Under the pieces are notes generated by a model, which saw only the letters and a program-made list of their open reading frames with translations, made no database searches and had not been told where the DNA came from. DNA of 20,372 nt from Verrucomicrobiales bacterium (GTDB lineage: Bacteria > Verrucomicrobiota > Verrucomicrobiae > Limisphaerales > UBA1100), in assembly GCA_002721895.1 (NCBI GenBank), contig PBLV01000060.1:1-20372 (forward strand), read 5' to 3'. Within the stretch, counting starts at the first letter, position 1. Every line of letters starts with the position of its first letter. Below, in pieces: positions 6,851 through 15,672 of this stretch. The position numbers and the translations under genes are program-made.

Positions 6851-9800
6851 TTACTTTGCCAGCAGGTACGCCAGTAACGCGGCGAAATCCTTCTCCGGCA
6901 AGGCCGCCCCCAGCGCGGCAGGCATCAGCGACTGATTGGTTTGTGTGCGGCTCATGATGTTCACCTTGGGCACGGTGAATTCCTTGCCCGCCAAATCGGC
7001 AAATACAATCGACTGGCCCACTACGCGGCGTTGCAAGCCCAGCAGCGTGCGGCCGTCCTTGAGCTTCATCGTGCTGTAACGAAAGGTCGGATCCACGTTG
7101 CGATGCGGATCCAAAATATCCTCCACCACCCGCTCCGCGCCGCGTCTACCCAAGCCATCCAGTTGCGGGCCGATATTGCCGCCCTGCCCACCTTTGACGT
7201 GGCACACGACGCAGGCGGTTTTGAACACTGCCGCACCGCGGATCGCGTCGCCGCCCTGTTCACGATAAAACGCCAGCCGTCCGGCGATCAATTTTGATGT
7301 ATCCGGCGAAGTAGCTTCGAGGCCGCGCGTCAGGATCGCCACGCGCGGCAGCATGCCTTCGGGCAAACGCAACCGTACTTCGTTATCCAGCAGCAATTGC
7401 GCCGGCACATGCCCGGCTTCCGCTGCATCCAACAACGCCCGTGCGCCGTGGGCATGATCCGTGATTGCCTGGGCAAATCGCACCTGCTCTCCCGCGGGAG
7501 CCACCGCCAATGCCGTGAGCGCATCGGCATGCAATGCCCGAACCGGCGCCGCTGCTGACACCAACGCTTCCCGCAACCCCAACGGTTCCCGCCGGTCTTT
7601 CAGCAACGCGGCCACCACCGGCGCCACGCGGACGGGATCCGCCAGGGCCACGTAGGCGCGCGCCGCATTTACGCGGGCCGGATCGCCCACGCGCCGGTTC
7701 AGCAAAACCGCGCGCAGTTTCGGATGCAGCTTTTTCAATTTCAACTCACCCGCCATTTCCGAACCGGCGGCCAGACGGGTTGTGATGTCGCGCGCTGTGA
7801 TCAATTCCAGCTCCGGCAAGGCCGGCTCAAAACGGCCGAAAGCCAGCCACGCGTAGGCATCGGCCGGATCGCCATCCACCGCCTCCAAAATCACTTCGCG
7901 ACCCCGTTCTTTTTTCAGCTCCCACACCACTCGTCGGGCTGTGTCGTTGCGTGGAGGGTGCACTTCACGCAACATCTTTCCCGTGCGCGCATCCAGCAGG
8001 CGGATGTGGTTCAGAAAATTGGCCGGCTTGCCGGGATACCCGTGATGACCGCACAAGTAAAAGGACAAGCGCGCCGGCAACTTGAATGGTGCTGATTGCA
8101 ATCGGCCCGTGCGCTTTTCACCGTGGGGATGGCTGGACATCAAGCGCGCCTCCTGCCCGTCCGTACACCGGCGGATTTGAAAATCCCATGGATCGGCTGT
8201 CGACTGGGGCAATGGGACATTTACCCAAGGCGTTCTGCGCGAGGCTTCAGCCAACAACCTTTCGGCAAGGCGACTGCCCCACTCCACCAAGGGTTTTGCC
8301 AACGGTTGCCCGCGTTCACGCAAGCCAGTCCGCACCGCTTGAAATAATTCGGCTTGTCGATCGATATCCTCCGGCCACGTTTGTTCCACCAAAAGCGCAA
8401 GTTGATCCACGCGCCGAACCAGTGCCTGGGCTGCAATGTGTTTGATGAACGCCTCACGGTCAGCTTTCACCCGTGCCCAATGTTGCAACAGAAATTCAGC
8501 CGCAGCCGGGTGGCGAACTCCCAGCGCAATCTCGAGCACCAAATCCAGTTCCACGGCGTTCAGCTTGGGCGTCTGCAAACGGGCAAAGGCGCCGTCCTGT
8601 TGCAGATGATCCCTCAAGGCAATGCGCAGGGTGTGAATGAGATGATCGTCCGGCCCGCGATTGCCCGTCACTTGCACCGCCTCCACCACGGCTGCCTGAC
8701 GCAGCGCCGCTAATAGCGGCCGCAACTGTGACGCATGCGGTCGGCCGCCCAAGGTCGCCGCCGCCGCCCGGCGCACATGCGGGTTTTTTGCCTTCAATGA
8801 ATCCAGCAACCATTGCCGTTGCGCGCCGCTCCATGCCGGCCGGGCCGCCAACAACCGCACAGCGTGCACCTGCTCCAACTCCGTTCGACCGGCGGCCAGC
8901 CGGGCAAGTTCCTCATCCGTCAAGGCTCCCAACCGCTGCAAAGCCCACGCGGCAAACGGCGCGGCGGACGGATTGGCCAGTTGGCCGCGCAAGGCTGGAA
9001 TGGCGGGTTGGCCGATGGTGTCGGCCAGATGGTTCATCGCCAACAGGCGCCGGGTGAGGTTGCCTGAGCCCAAGGACGGGGCGGTTTTGCTCGGGGAACT
9101 GAGCTCCAAAGGGGCATGCGGCTTACCCGGTGGCACGATGCGCCAGATGCGGCCACGGGTGCGGTCGCGCCCGGGATGCTCGAGATCCACCTCGTAATGA
9201 CCAATGATGCGGTTGTAAAAATCGGCGACATACAACGCGCCATCCGGGCCGAGCTGGAGATCCACCGGGCGAAACCACGGGTCCGTGGTTTTGAGAAAAT
9301 CCGCCGCCTCGCGCCCCTTTGGACTGCTGCCGTGATAGTCAATCTCATCGCGGTTGATCCGGCTGGTCATTACGTTGCCCACCAGAATATTTCCGCGAAA
9401 TTTCGCCGGCCACCGTGGATCATCAATCAGCGTGATCCCGCAAATGGCCGTGGAGCCGTGCGTGTGCGTGATCGTCGTCGGCGCAAAGCCGAGGCCATCG
9501 TGCGGTTTGCCGAAGCTTGGATAATAACCGCCGTGGATCAGTTGATAGATAGGCGAGCTGTGGCAGTCGGCCGTGTAGAAATACCCGCGCGCATCCAAGT
9601 GCATGCCGAACGGATTCACCTGCCCCCATGTGAACTGCTCCACGCGCGCGCCATCCGGCCGGATGCGGTAGGTGTTGCCAGACTGCAACTCGATGCAGCT
9701 GCCGTCACGGCCGCGCACGGTGGTGGTGTTGTTGAACCCATGCGTCACGTGCAACCAGCCATCGAACCCGCGGGTGAAGCTTGAATGCATGCCGTGCGTG

Positions 9801-10309
9801 TCGCGCTCATAGCCGAGCGGTCCGTACAGTTTCTCGCGCCGATCCGCTCGTCCGTCGCCATCTGTGTCGCGCAGGAACCAGATATTCGGAATACTCCAGA
9901 CGATGGCGCCATCGCGGTACGGATACACGCCGGTCGGGATGTTCAACCCCTCGGCAAACGTCGTCACCTTATCGGCGCGGCCGTCGCCATCGGTATCCTC
10001 CAGCACTTTGACCGAGTCGCGCCCCTTCGTGCCCGGCTTGGCGGGGAACGGATATTCCACCGTCGAGGTCACCCACAACCGCCCGCGCGCATCGAAAGCG
10101 ATGTTCATCGGCTTGTTGATCTGAGGTTCCGCGGCAAACAACTGCACCCGAAACCCTGCCGGCACCGAAAACGTCTTCGCCTCTTCCGCTGGAGTTAGCG
10201 GATCCGACTTGCGCACCCCCGCCGCAAACGGATCGTCCGCCGCCGCAATGCCCAATGCCGACAGAAAAAAGGCCAACCCGATGCGCATGCCAAAGTGTGC
10301 GGCGACCAT
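6851..10309 (-). CDS. PVC-type propeller / HEAT-repeat / cytochrome c protein (TIGR02604 with TIGR02603-like C-terminus)
   Basis: A 1152-residue multidomain exported protein. The signal peptide is best seen from Met8 (MRIGLAFFLSALGIAAADDP), so the ATG at 10288 is a serious alternative start. Residues about 45-400 match the PVC putative membrane-bound dehydrogenase/propeller domain: GRLWVTSTVEYP, GDILVGNVMTSRI-like segments and LGPDGALYVADFYNRIIGH. Two DTDGDGRAD motifs (105-113 and 148-156) look like calcium-binding loops. Residues about 410-680 are helical HEAT-like repeats. A further beta domain (CGHHGYPGKPANFLN to DAYAWLAFGRF) and more HEAT-like helices follow. The C-terminus holds one heme c site, CVVCH (1033-1037), with IGPQLDGLGRRG and a likely axial Met in SLMPAALG near 1129. 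The family is thought to oxidise sugars or related compounds in the periplasm, but this is unproven. It follows the DUF1592 gene by 53 bases. Confidence 0.92.
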   Translation of the reverse strand: MVAAHFGMRIGLAFFLSALGIAAADDPFAAGVRKSDPLTPAEEAKTFSVPAGFRVQLFAAEPQINKPMNIAFDARGRLWVTSTVEYPFPAKPGTKGRDSVKVLEDTDGDGRADKVTTFAEGLNIPTGVYPYRDGAIVWSIPNIWFLRDTDGDGRADRREKLYGPLGYERDTHGMHSSFTRGFDGWLHVTHGFNNTTTVRGRDGSCIELQSGNTYRIRPDGARVEQFTWGQVNPFGMHLDARGYFYTADCHSSPIYQLIHGGYYPSFGKPHDGLGFAPTTITHTHGSTAICGITLIDDPRWPAKFRGNILVGNVMTSRINRDEIDYHGSSPKGREAADFLKTTDPWFRPVDLQLGPDGALYVADFYNRIIGHYEVDLEHPGRDRTRGRIWRIVPPGKPHAPLELSSPSKTAPSLGSGNLTRRLLAMNHLADTIGQPAIPALRGQLANPSAAPFAAWALQRLGALTDEELARLAAGRTELEQVHAVRLLAARPAWSGAQRQWLLDSLKAKNPHVRRAAAATLGGRPHASQLRPLLAALRQAAVVEAVQVTGNRGPDDHLIHTLRIALRDHLQQDGAFARLQTPKLNAVELDLVLEIALGVRHPAAAEFLLQHWARVKADREAFIKHIAAQALVRRVDQLALLVEQTWPEDIDRQAELFQAVRTGLRERGQPLAKPLVEWGSRLAERLLAEASRRTPWVNVPLPQSTADPWDFQIRRCTDGQEARLMSSHPHGEKRTGRLQSAPFKLPARLSFYLCGHHGYPGKPANFLNHIRLLDARTGKMLREVHPPRNDTARRVVWELKKERGREVILEAVDGDPADAYAWLAFGRFEPALPELELITARDITTRLAAGSEMAGELKLKKLHPKLRAVLLNRRVGDPARVNAARAYVALADPVRVAPVVAALLKDRREPLGLREALVSAAAPVRALHADALTALAVAPAGEQVRFAQAITDHAHGARALLDAAEAGHVPAQLLLDNEVRLRLPEGMLPRVAILTRGLEATSPDTSKLIAGRLAFYREQGGDAIRGAAVFKTACVVCHVKGGQGGNIGPQLDGLGRRGAERVVEDILDPHRNVDPTFRYSTMKLKDGRTLLGLQRRVVGQSIVFADLAGKEFTVPKVNIMSRTQTNQSLMPAALGAALPEKDFAALLAYLLAK

Positions 10310-10326
10310 CGGGGGGCTGCCAAGGA

Positions 10327-10355
10327 TTAATACGATTGACCCACTGCGCTGTGAA
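10327..10355 (-). promoter_or_regulatory. Possible promoter of the large cytochrome gene
   Basis: TTCACA (10350-10355), 17-base spacer, TATTAA (10327-10332). It lies inside the 53-base gap after the upstream stop, 17 bases before ATG 10309. Moderate match only; the alternative is readthrough from the upstream gene. Confidence 0.35.
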
Positions 10356-10362
10356 CTCAGTG

Positions 10363-12840
10363 CTATTTGGTGAGAAACGCCTCACTCAAAACCACCTGTT
10401 CAATCAAGTCACGCAGACGGTGGTTTGAACCGCGGGTCTTGGCGATGATCATATCCACTTGCGGTCGGGCTGCTAGGTTGGGTCGACGGCCTGTGCCATA
10501 AGCCAGCAAACGTGCGGCCAGTTGACGTGCCACCTGCTCTTCTTGCGTAAGGAGTAATTTCTTAAGCCCCACAATATCCCGAAACGAATTCCCACGCCAT
10601 TGGCCGGATGCATCCACCGGACCGCGCTGGCCGGGGGCGGATTGGCGCCAGCCTCCAATCGGGTCATAATTTTCCAAAGCAAACCCAAGGGGATCGATTC
10701 GCTGATGACAGGCGGCACAGGCGACATTATCCCGATGCGCCGCAAGTTGTTCGCGAATGGTGGTCGTGCCGCGGATATCCGGTTCGATCGCCGCCACATT
10801 AGCAGGAGGCGGCGGAGGGGGGGTACCCAGCAAGTTTTCCAACACCCACATGCCTCGAACCACAGGTGAAGTATCGATACCATTGGCGGAGGCGATCAAT
10901 ACGCTGGCCTGCCCCAGCAGTCCACCCCGGCGCGGGTCGGAAAGTTTCACTGCCTCAAAAGCACGACTCTGCACACCTTCGATGCCATACAAGCGCGCGA
11001 GCGGGTAATTGACAAAAGTGAAATCTGAATCGATGAACAGCCTCACGCCGAGGTTTTGATCCAGCACATGGCGAAAGTACCGAATCGTTTCCTCTCGGCT
11101 ATTGCGTTCGAGTTGTCCGTGATAGTACCACGCTCCAAACCCGTTTTCATCAGGCGGCATGGTCCCAAGTTCATGGAGCCCCAGCCAACGATCGGTAAAG
11201 TGCCGCACGAACGCATCCGACCGCGAATCCGCCAACAGCCGGCGCACCTGCCCCAAAAGCACTTTGCGATCGCGCAGCCGGCCGGCGGCAGCGAGTTGCA
11301 GCAACTCCGCATCCGGCATCGTGGCCCATAGAAAATAGGACAACCGACTGGCCAACGCATAATCATCCAACCGACCCTCGTTTTCATGGAGATATAAAAA
11401 CTGCGGCGCCATCAGGATTGCCCGCAAGCCATTGCGCAGGGCCACCTCTCGTTCCATTCCGTGGGCCAAGGCGGTCTCCACCATGCGCACGATGGGGTTT
11501 AATTCTCCCTGCTGCAGCGGGCGACGAAATGCCCGGGCCGCAAAGTGTTCCAGAAACGGTCCGGGCTTTAGTTCCGCCCAAGTGTTGGCTCCAAACAGAG
11601 CTTGGTGGCCGGCTGGTGGCCACATCTCCACCAAGGGGCCTTCGATGGAAACCGCGTGCAACCGCACCGAGGGGCCGCTATACACACGGGCGAGTTCGCG
11701 GCCCATCCGGCGCAACCACGCCCCTTTTTCCTTGTTGGAAAACTGTTTTTTATCCGCCGCCTCCCAGCGGTCTGGCGCATGCAATCGCACGAGTTCGAGA
11801 TTCGGATGCTTAAGTGGACCGTTCAGCCAGCTCAACTTGGGAAACCAGTCTTTTTCCAGCCAGATTTCTGTATTCAACACACTCCGCCCGCCGTTACGAG
11901 GCAATGCCCATTCGCGCACCTGTACATCCTGCGGACTTTCACGCGTAGGCAACTCAGTTCCCCAGGGGGCCAAGGTCACGGCCAAGGTGGGTATCTCGGT
12001 GGGATCGTGTGCCACTTCGTTCAGCCATGGGCGGCCGGCATGATAGGAAGCCACCACGCGCAACCGATAACGGCCCGCAATCGGCGCACCTTCCCAAGCC
12101 TTTACACGTGGTCCGTTCTCATGCGGGGTCACCTCACCCGATGGGATCACAGTAAATCCTCCCTTGGTGCCTTGAGCCCGCGCAAAAAGGGAGAGGTATT
12201 CTTGCGTGTTCACTTCCCAATGATGGCGTGTCAAGGCAGTCTGCTTGTAGTGTGGTGCGGGCGGTGAGGCGGCCACGCGTTGTGAGCGGGGGCGCGGCCC
12301 AAATTGGATGGCTCGATCCAGCGCTTCAGACGCTGCAGCCAGTTGCTGACTCAGGAGAAAATCGGACGTCACCAGCGTTTCCCCTACATTATCCAATCCA
12401 TGATCCGTTTCATCCTCGGGAAATCTCGCCGCGGGATCCCAGAAGGTAACATTCAGTCCCAGTAAATCACCCACCGTACGGCGATACTCCAGCCGGTTAA
12501 GTCGGCGCAGAATAGTTTGGTTCTTGCGATCTGCTTCCAACCGAGCCACCAGCGGATGCAGCAGGATTGCAACGGCTTCAGCGCGCTCGGCTACCGAAGG
12601 CTGGCGCTTGTTTGCAGGCGGCATACCGGCACGGTCCATCTGATCGAACACCCGGTGCCAGTTGGCCAAGTTTTCGCCAGTGATCTCCCTGCCAAGGGAT
12701 TCCAGATTAAGATCGCCCTTTTGCGTTTCCGCATCGTGACAATCCAGACAATACTTTGCGAGGAATGGTCTCAGTTTTTCCACCGAAGGACCGGCGGACA
12801 CCAGCCCGGCCGAAAGCAAAATGACCGCCACGAATTTCAT
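10363..12840 (-). CDS. Planctomycete-type cytochrome c, DUF1587/DUF1595/DUF1592/DUF1588/DUF1585 protein
   Basis: 825 residues from the ATG at 12840; the frame could also begin at TTG 12843, but the ATG gives a clean signal peptide (MKFVAVILLSAGLVSAG). The first heme c site is CLDCH (31-35) in the N-terminal planctomycete cytochrome C domain. RLNRLEYRRTVGDLLGLN is DUF1587. AFRRPLQQGELNPI falls in DUF1595, and LASRLSYFLWATMPDAELL in DUF1592. NGIDTSPVVRGMWVLENLLG and the second heme site CAACH (708-712) followed by QRIDPLGFALENYDPIGGWR are DUF1588. The C-terminal LRDLIEQVVLSEAF is DUF1585. These periplasmic di-heme proteins are almost always paired with DUF1552 partners, as here: the ATG overlaps the partner's TGA by one base (TGATG). 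Probable electron transfer; the reaction is unknown. Confidence 0.95.
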   Translation of the reverse strand: MKFVAVILLSAGLVSAGPSVEKLRPFLAKYCLDCHDAETQKGDLNLESLGREITGENLANWHRVFDQMDRAGMPPANKRQPSVAERAEAVAILLHPLVARLEADRKNQTILRRLNRLEYRRTVGDLLGLNVTFWDPAARFPEDETDHGLDNVGETLVTSDFLLSQQLAAASEALDRAIQFGPRPRSQRVAASPPAPHYKQTALTRHHWEVNTQEYLSLFARAQGTKGGFTVIPSGEVTPHENGPRVKAWEGAPIAGRYRLRVVASYHAGRPWLNEVAHDPTEIPTLAVTLAPWGTELPTRESPQDVQVREWALPRNGGRSVLNTEIWLEKDWFPKLSWLNGPLKHPNLELVRLHAPDRWEAADKKQFSNKEKGAWLRRMGRELARVYSGPSVRLHAVSIEGPLVEMWPPAGHQALFGANTWAELKPGPFLEHFAARAFRRPLQQGELNPIVRMVETALAHGMEREVALRNGLRAILMAPQFLYLHENEGRLDDYALASRLSYFLWATMPDAELLQLAAAGRLRDRKVLLGQVRRLLADSRSDAFVRHFTDRWLGLHELGTMPPDENGFGAWYYHGQLERNSREETIRYFRHVLDQNLGVRLFIDSDFTFVNYPLARLYGIEGVQSRAFEAVKLSDPRRGGLLGQASVLIASANGIDTSPVVRGMWVLENLLGTPPPPPPANVAAIEPDIRGTTTIREQLAAHRDNVACAACHQRIDPLGFALENYDPIGGWRQSAPGQRGPVDASGQWRGNSFRDIVGLKKLLLTQEEQVARQLAARLLAYGTGRRPNLAARPQVDMIIAKTRGSNHRLRDLIEQVVLSEAFLTK

Positions 12841-14081
12841 CAACCAAATCCGTTAATCGTGCCCGTGCTGGTATTGAATCGATCTATCTCCAGCCCAAAA
12901 TGTTGGGCCAGCTTAAGGTATAGATTGTTCAATGGCACCCGCCGGTCCCGGTCCTCCGGACTCACATGATGCCGCCCGTGCCGAAATCCACCGCCCGCCA
13001 CGAGAATCGGCATATCGCGCGTGGAATGCGAACTGCCATTGGCGAGGCCGCTGCCCGCCAGTACCATGGTGTGATCCAGCAACCGCCCGCCATTCAAGGC
13101 ATCAGGGGTGGCCTGTAGCCGATCCAGGAATTTGGCTAAACAATCCATTTGATGCCGCTCAATTTTCAATAGCCCTTCCACCAATTCCGGCAAACGGCCG
13201 TGATGGGAATATTTGTGGTAACTGGGATATGCCAGGCCAAAGTCCTCCAGGAGATTTCCGCCATCGGCCCAAACCGTAGCCACGCGTGTGGAATCGGTCT
13301 GCAACGCCAGCGCCATCAGTTCATAGTAAAGCGGCAGATTTGTCTTTTGGCCTTCGCCTTTTTTGGGCCGTTTGTAGCCAACCTTCGGCTTAGGCCGATC
13401 GATCCAGTCAGCGTTCATGCGCAACTTGCGCTCCAGTCCACGCACCGCTGTGAAGTATTGATCGAGGTGTTCCCGGTCTCGCGCACCAAGCTGCCGGGCA
13501 AAGCCTTTCGCTTGTTCGCGCACCGCATCCAGCACGCTGCCATCCAAACCCATTTGCAATCGGCGGGCTGCCAGTGTATCTGCGGAGTCATCCAAAAACA
13601 TCGCGTCAAACACCCGGGCCGGATCACCCTCGCTGCGGACTTGAATGCCGTTACGTGTCCAGCTTTGGTTGGCGTTGTTGCCGAGGTGCAATGAGGGAAA
13701 ACGCGTGCGTGCCCCCATCCAACCGGCCAACTTCTGGTCGAGCGAAATGTTGCCCTCTGGAAATCGCCGCGCATCGGCCACCTTAATGCCACTCAGAAAA
13801 GCATGACACGCCTTGTGCCCCCCGGACAAATCATGATCCAAGTGCGAGAAAATGGTGAGCCGCTCACGATGGACCTTTAACGGAGTCATTAGAGGAGGCA
13901 ATTTAAAATCCACCCCGGCCTGTTTTGGGAAAAAGGCATCCGGAAAAAACCCAAACGGATTTCCGACCGCCACAAACCGTTTCCTCGACCGCGAAGCCCG
14001 ATCTTGATCCGCCCACAATTCCAGTATCGGCAGCGCCAGGCACACGCCCGCTCCCCGCAAAAATGACCGCCGACTTTGCAT
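12840..14081 (-). CDS. DUF1552 protein with Tat signal (second copy, precedes its DUF1592 partner)
   Basis: 413 residues from ATG 14081. An in-frame TTG lies at 14087, but GGTAGGG (14089-14095) is well placed for the ATG. The N-terminus MQSRRSFLRGAGVCLALPIL is a clear twin-arginine signal, so the protein is exported folded, perhaps with a metal or cofactor. DUF1552 hallmarks include NPFGFFPDAFFPK, LSGGHKACHAFLSG, SSHSTRDMPILVAGGGFRHGRHHV and NNLYLKLAQHFGLEIDRF. The family is PVC/proteobacterial, resembles the DUF1501/alkaline-phosphatase-like superfamily, and has no established reaction. It is translationally linked to the following DUF1592 cytochrome (TGATG). The other DUF1552 gene in the window has the opposite order relative to its cytochrome partner. 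Confidence 0.93.
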   Translation of the reverse strand: MQSRRSFLRGAGVCLALPILELWADQDRASRSRKRFVAVGNPFGFFPDAFFPKQAGVDFKLPPLMTPLKVHRERLTIFSHLDHDLSGGHKACHAFLSGIKVADARRFPEGNISLDQKLAGWMGARTRFPSLHLGNNANQSWTRNGIQVRSEGDPARVFDAMFLDDSADTLAARRLQMGLDGSVLDAVREQAKGFARQLGARDREHLDQYFTAVRGLERKLRMNADWIDRPKPKVGYKRPKKGEGQKTNLPLYYELMALALQTDSTRVATVWADGGNLLEDFGLAYPSYHKYSHHGRLPELVEGLLKIERHQMDCLAKFLDRLQATPDALNGGRLLDHTMVLAGSGLANGSSHSTRDMPILVAGGGFRHGRHHVSPEDRDRRVPLNNLYLKLAQHFGLEIDRFNTSTGTINGFG

Positions 14082-14106
14082 CGGCAAACCCTACCACGTG
14101 TTGAGG

Positions 14107-14286
14107 TCAATGTCCGCAAAAAGCAACTTGGTGACTGGCCGAGCCATCTTCCTTCACGCGATACAGCTGGAGAATGCCCTGCGCGTCGGCATGGCTGACC
14201 ACCAACCCGCGCAGGGCCCCATCGGCATGCCAAGGGATCAAAAATCCGAACCATGCAGCTGCCGTGATAGCAAATCGTTTGCGCAC
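14107..14286 (-). CDS. Small exported ORF, probably a frameshifted 64-residue protein
   Basis: A GTG start at 14286 gives 59 residues ending in TGA at 14107. AAAGGAA (14294-14300) is an excellent Shine-Dalgarno, and the GTG lies only 3 bases after the previous stop. Residues 1-20 are a signal peptide (MRKRFAITAAAWFGFLIP), then ALRGLVVSHADAQGILQLYR. The end looks wrong. A run of five Ts (14118-14122 on the minus strand) follows SHQVA; with one T fewer the frame would continue as FADIDLNTW and stop at TAG 14091, just 9 bases before the next ATG, matching the tight packing of the operon. This may be a real one-base mutation, a sequencing error or slippage. I do not recognise the family. Confidence 0.45.
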   Translation of the reverse strand: MRKRFAITAAAWFGFLIPWHADGALRGLVVSHADAQGILQLYRVKEDGSASHQVAFCGH

Positions 14287-14289
14287 CGG

Positions 14290-15624
14290 TTAATTCCTTT
14301 CTGAATTCACCCCAACATTTCCCAGAATTGCCCAGCCGTTTCGAATGAACATTTGATTGGCAAACCGGATGGCGGGTTTCTTGGTCCACGGATCAATCAC
14401 GCCCAGAGCCAAATGATAGACGCCTGTTCTTTTGGGAACGGCCACCGATGCTTTGAGTTCAAATTCACCGGGCAACCAAGTGCGGATGTCGTCGGGCAGT
14501 TTGACGTCTGAGATCACTGCCCCCCGAGCATCCAACCAAGCCAGTTTAACCGGCCAAGGATAATAAAAGGGCGCCACGCCCTCATTGGTGCCGCGGATCG
14601 CAACAGTGCCGGCTTTGCCCACCACGATCTGTTTTGAAAAACGAACTTCCGTGAGCCGGAACTGATAACCCATCCGACGCACCAATTCGTCACTGCGCGC
14701 CTCCAGTTTGCGGGCCACATTCGCATCAAGCGCCGGACCGTAGGGGCCGATCCATGAGAAATGCGAGCGCTGGACCATTTCCTGCGTGTGAGCCCATTGC
14801 GGGCCAAGCCATTTACCGGCGGCATGGGGGACCATCTCCCCGCCCACTACGTTGTGCTTCCAACTCGCCGTATGGCCGCCCCGGCGCATGCGGGCCAGAA
14901 ACGACCAGTCCTTCCCGTTATCGGTGTCCTCGGGAAACATGTCGTCGTGAAATCCGATCTTCCGATAGCGGGCCAGCACCCCATCGGCATATCGGGACAT
15001 CAGTTGCTTGTCGGGAAAAGCTCGTTGGTAGGCGCGGAGGACCCGGTGTTGCGTGGCCTCGGAGGCGAACCATTTAGCATGCGGGTACGTATGCCACTCG
15101 CCCCAAAATCCGAGCAGCCCCAATTGGATGAAAGCCACCCGCGGATGGCGATTGTAGCGTTTGCCAAACGCGGCGATGAAACGCTCCATAGCCAGAACCA
15201 TTTGCGGATGATTATAGTCCGGGCTTTTCCCGCCACCGTGGTCGCGATACGGGCTTTCCTTGACACCCTTGTTGCGCAACCAATCCGGCAAACCGGACGG
15301 TTTGCTGGGGTAATCCACATACACTCGCAGCACCACATGCTTGCCCATGGCCCGGGGGTGAACCCACTTTTTCTCCCATGCCTCAAATGCGTATTTGCCC
15401 TCGATCGGTTCCAGTTCCTTCCATGAAACGTACTGGAACACCATGGAATAGGGCCGATGAATTTCTCCGGCATTGGTGTACAGGCAATATCCCTTGAGCG
15501 GATTATCGAGCGGCCCCAACGCGACAGGTGGCCGATACACGGTCAATGGAGCTGCCTCAGCCGCGAACCAAACAGAATTCAGGATCAGGCCCGCGAGCAT
15601 GATCCGGCAACAGAAATGCTTCAT
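14290..15624 (-). CDS. Secreted DUF4832/DUF4874-type protein, glycoside-hydrolase-like
   Basis: 444 residues with a signal peptide (residues 1-24, ending FAAEAA). NPLKGYCLYT, FQYVSWKELEPIEGKYAFEAWE and KHVVLRVYVDYPS are typical of the N-terminal TIM-barrel part of DUF4832-containing proteins. IQLGLLGFWGEWHTYPH (Glu176) lies where related glycoside-hydrolase-like barrels place a catalytic acid, so a carbohydrate-active role is likely but unproven. The last 110 residues (RLTEVRFSKQIVVGKAGT to FANQMFIRNGW) form a beta-sandwich-like DUF4832 end. It lies between two DUF1552/DUF1592 pairs, 48 bases after one DUF1552 gene and 3 bases before the small ORF. The start is ATG 15624 with no clear Shine-Dalgarno. 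Alternative: a non-catalytic glycan-binding protein. Confidence 0.83.
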   Translation of the reverse strand: MKHFCCRIMLAGLILNSVWFAAEAAPLTVYRPPVALGPLDNPLKGYCLYTNAGEIHRPYSMVFQYVSWKELEPIEGKYAFEAWEKKWVHPRAMGKHVVLRVYVDYPSKPSGLPDWLRNKGVKESPYRDHGGGKSPDYNHPQMVLAMERFIAAFGKRYNRHPRVAFIQLGLLGFWGEWHTYPHAKWFASEATQHRVLRAYQRAFPDKQLMSRYADGVLARYRKIGFHDDMFPEDTDNGKDWSFLARMRRGGHTASWKHNVVGGEMVPHAAGKWLGPQWAHTQEMVQRSHFSWIGPYGPALDANVARKLEARSDELVRRMGYQFRLTEVRFSKQIVVGKAGTVAIRGTNEGVAPFYYPWPVKLAWLDARGAVISDVKLPDDIRTWLPGEFELKASVAVPKRTGVYHLALGVIDPWTKKPAIRFANQMFIRNGWAILGNVGVNSERN

Positions 15625-15642
15625 GAGACAGACAGGATTGAA

Positions 15643-15666
15643 GGCCCGGTTGTCATCCTCAGGGCC
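15643..15666. repeat. Short GC-rich inverted repeat between genes
   Basis: GGCCC (15643-15647) and GGGCC (15662-15666) can form a 5-base stem with a 14-base loop in the 48-base gap before the DUF4832 gene. There is no T-run after it, so it is not a classical terminator. It may be a processing site or chance. Confidence 0.25.
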
Positions 15667-15672
15667 AGCTGG

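Noticed and set aside
14107..14109. A second selenocysteine codon at the TGA ending the small ORF
   Set aside because: The codons after this TGA do not continue a plausible domain and run into the start of the DUF1552 gene in the wrong frame. A one-base frameshift explains the end better.
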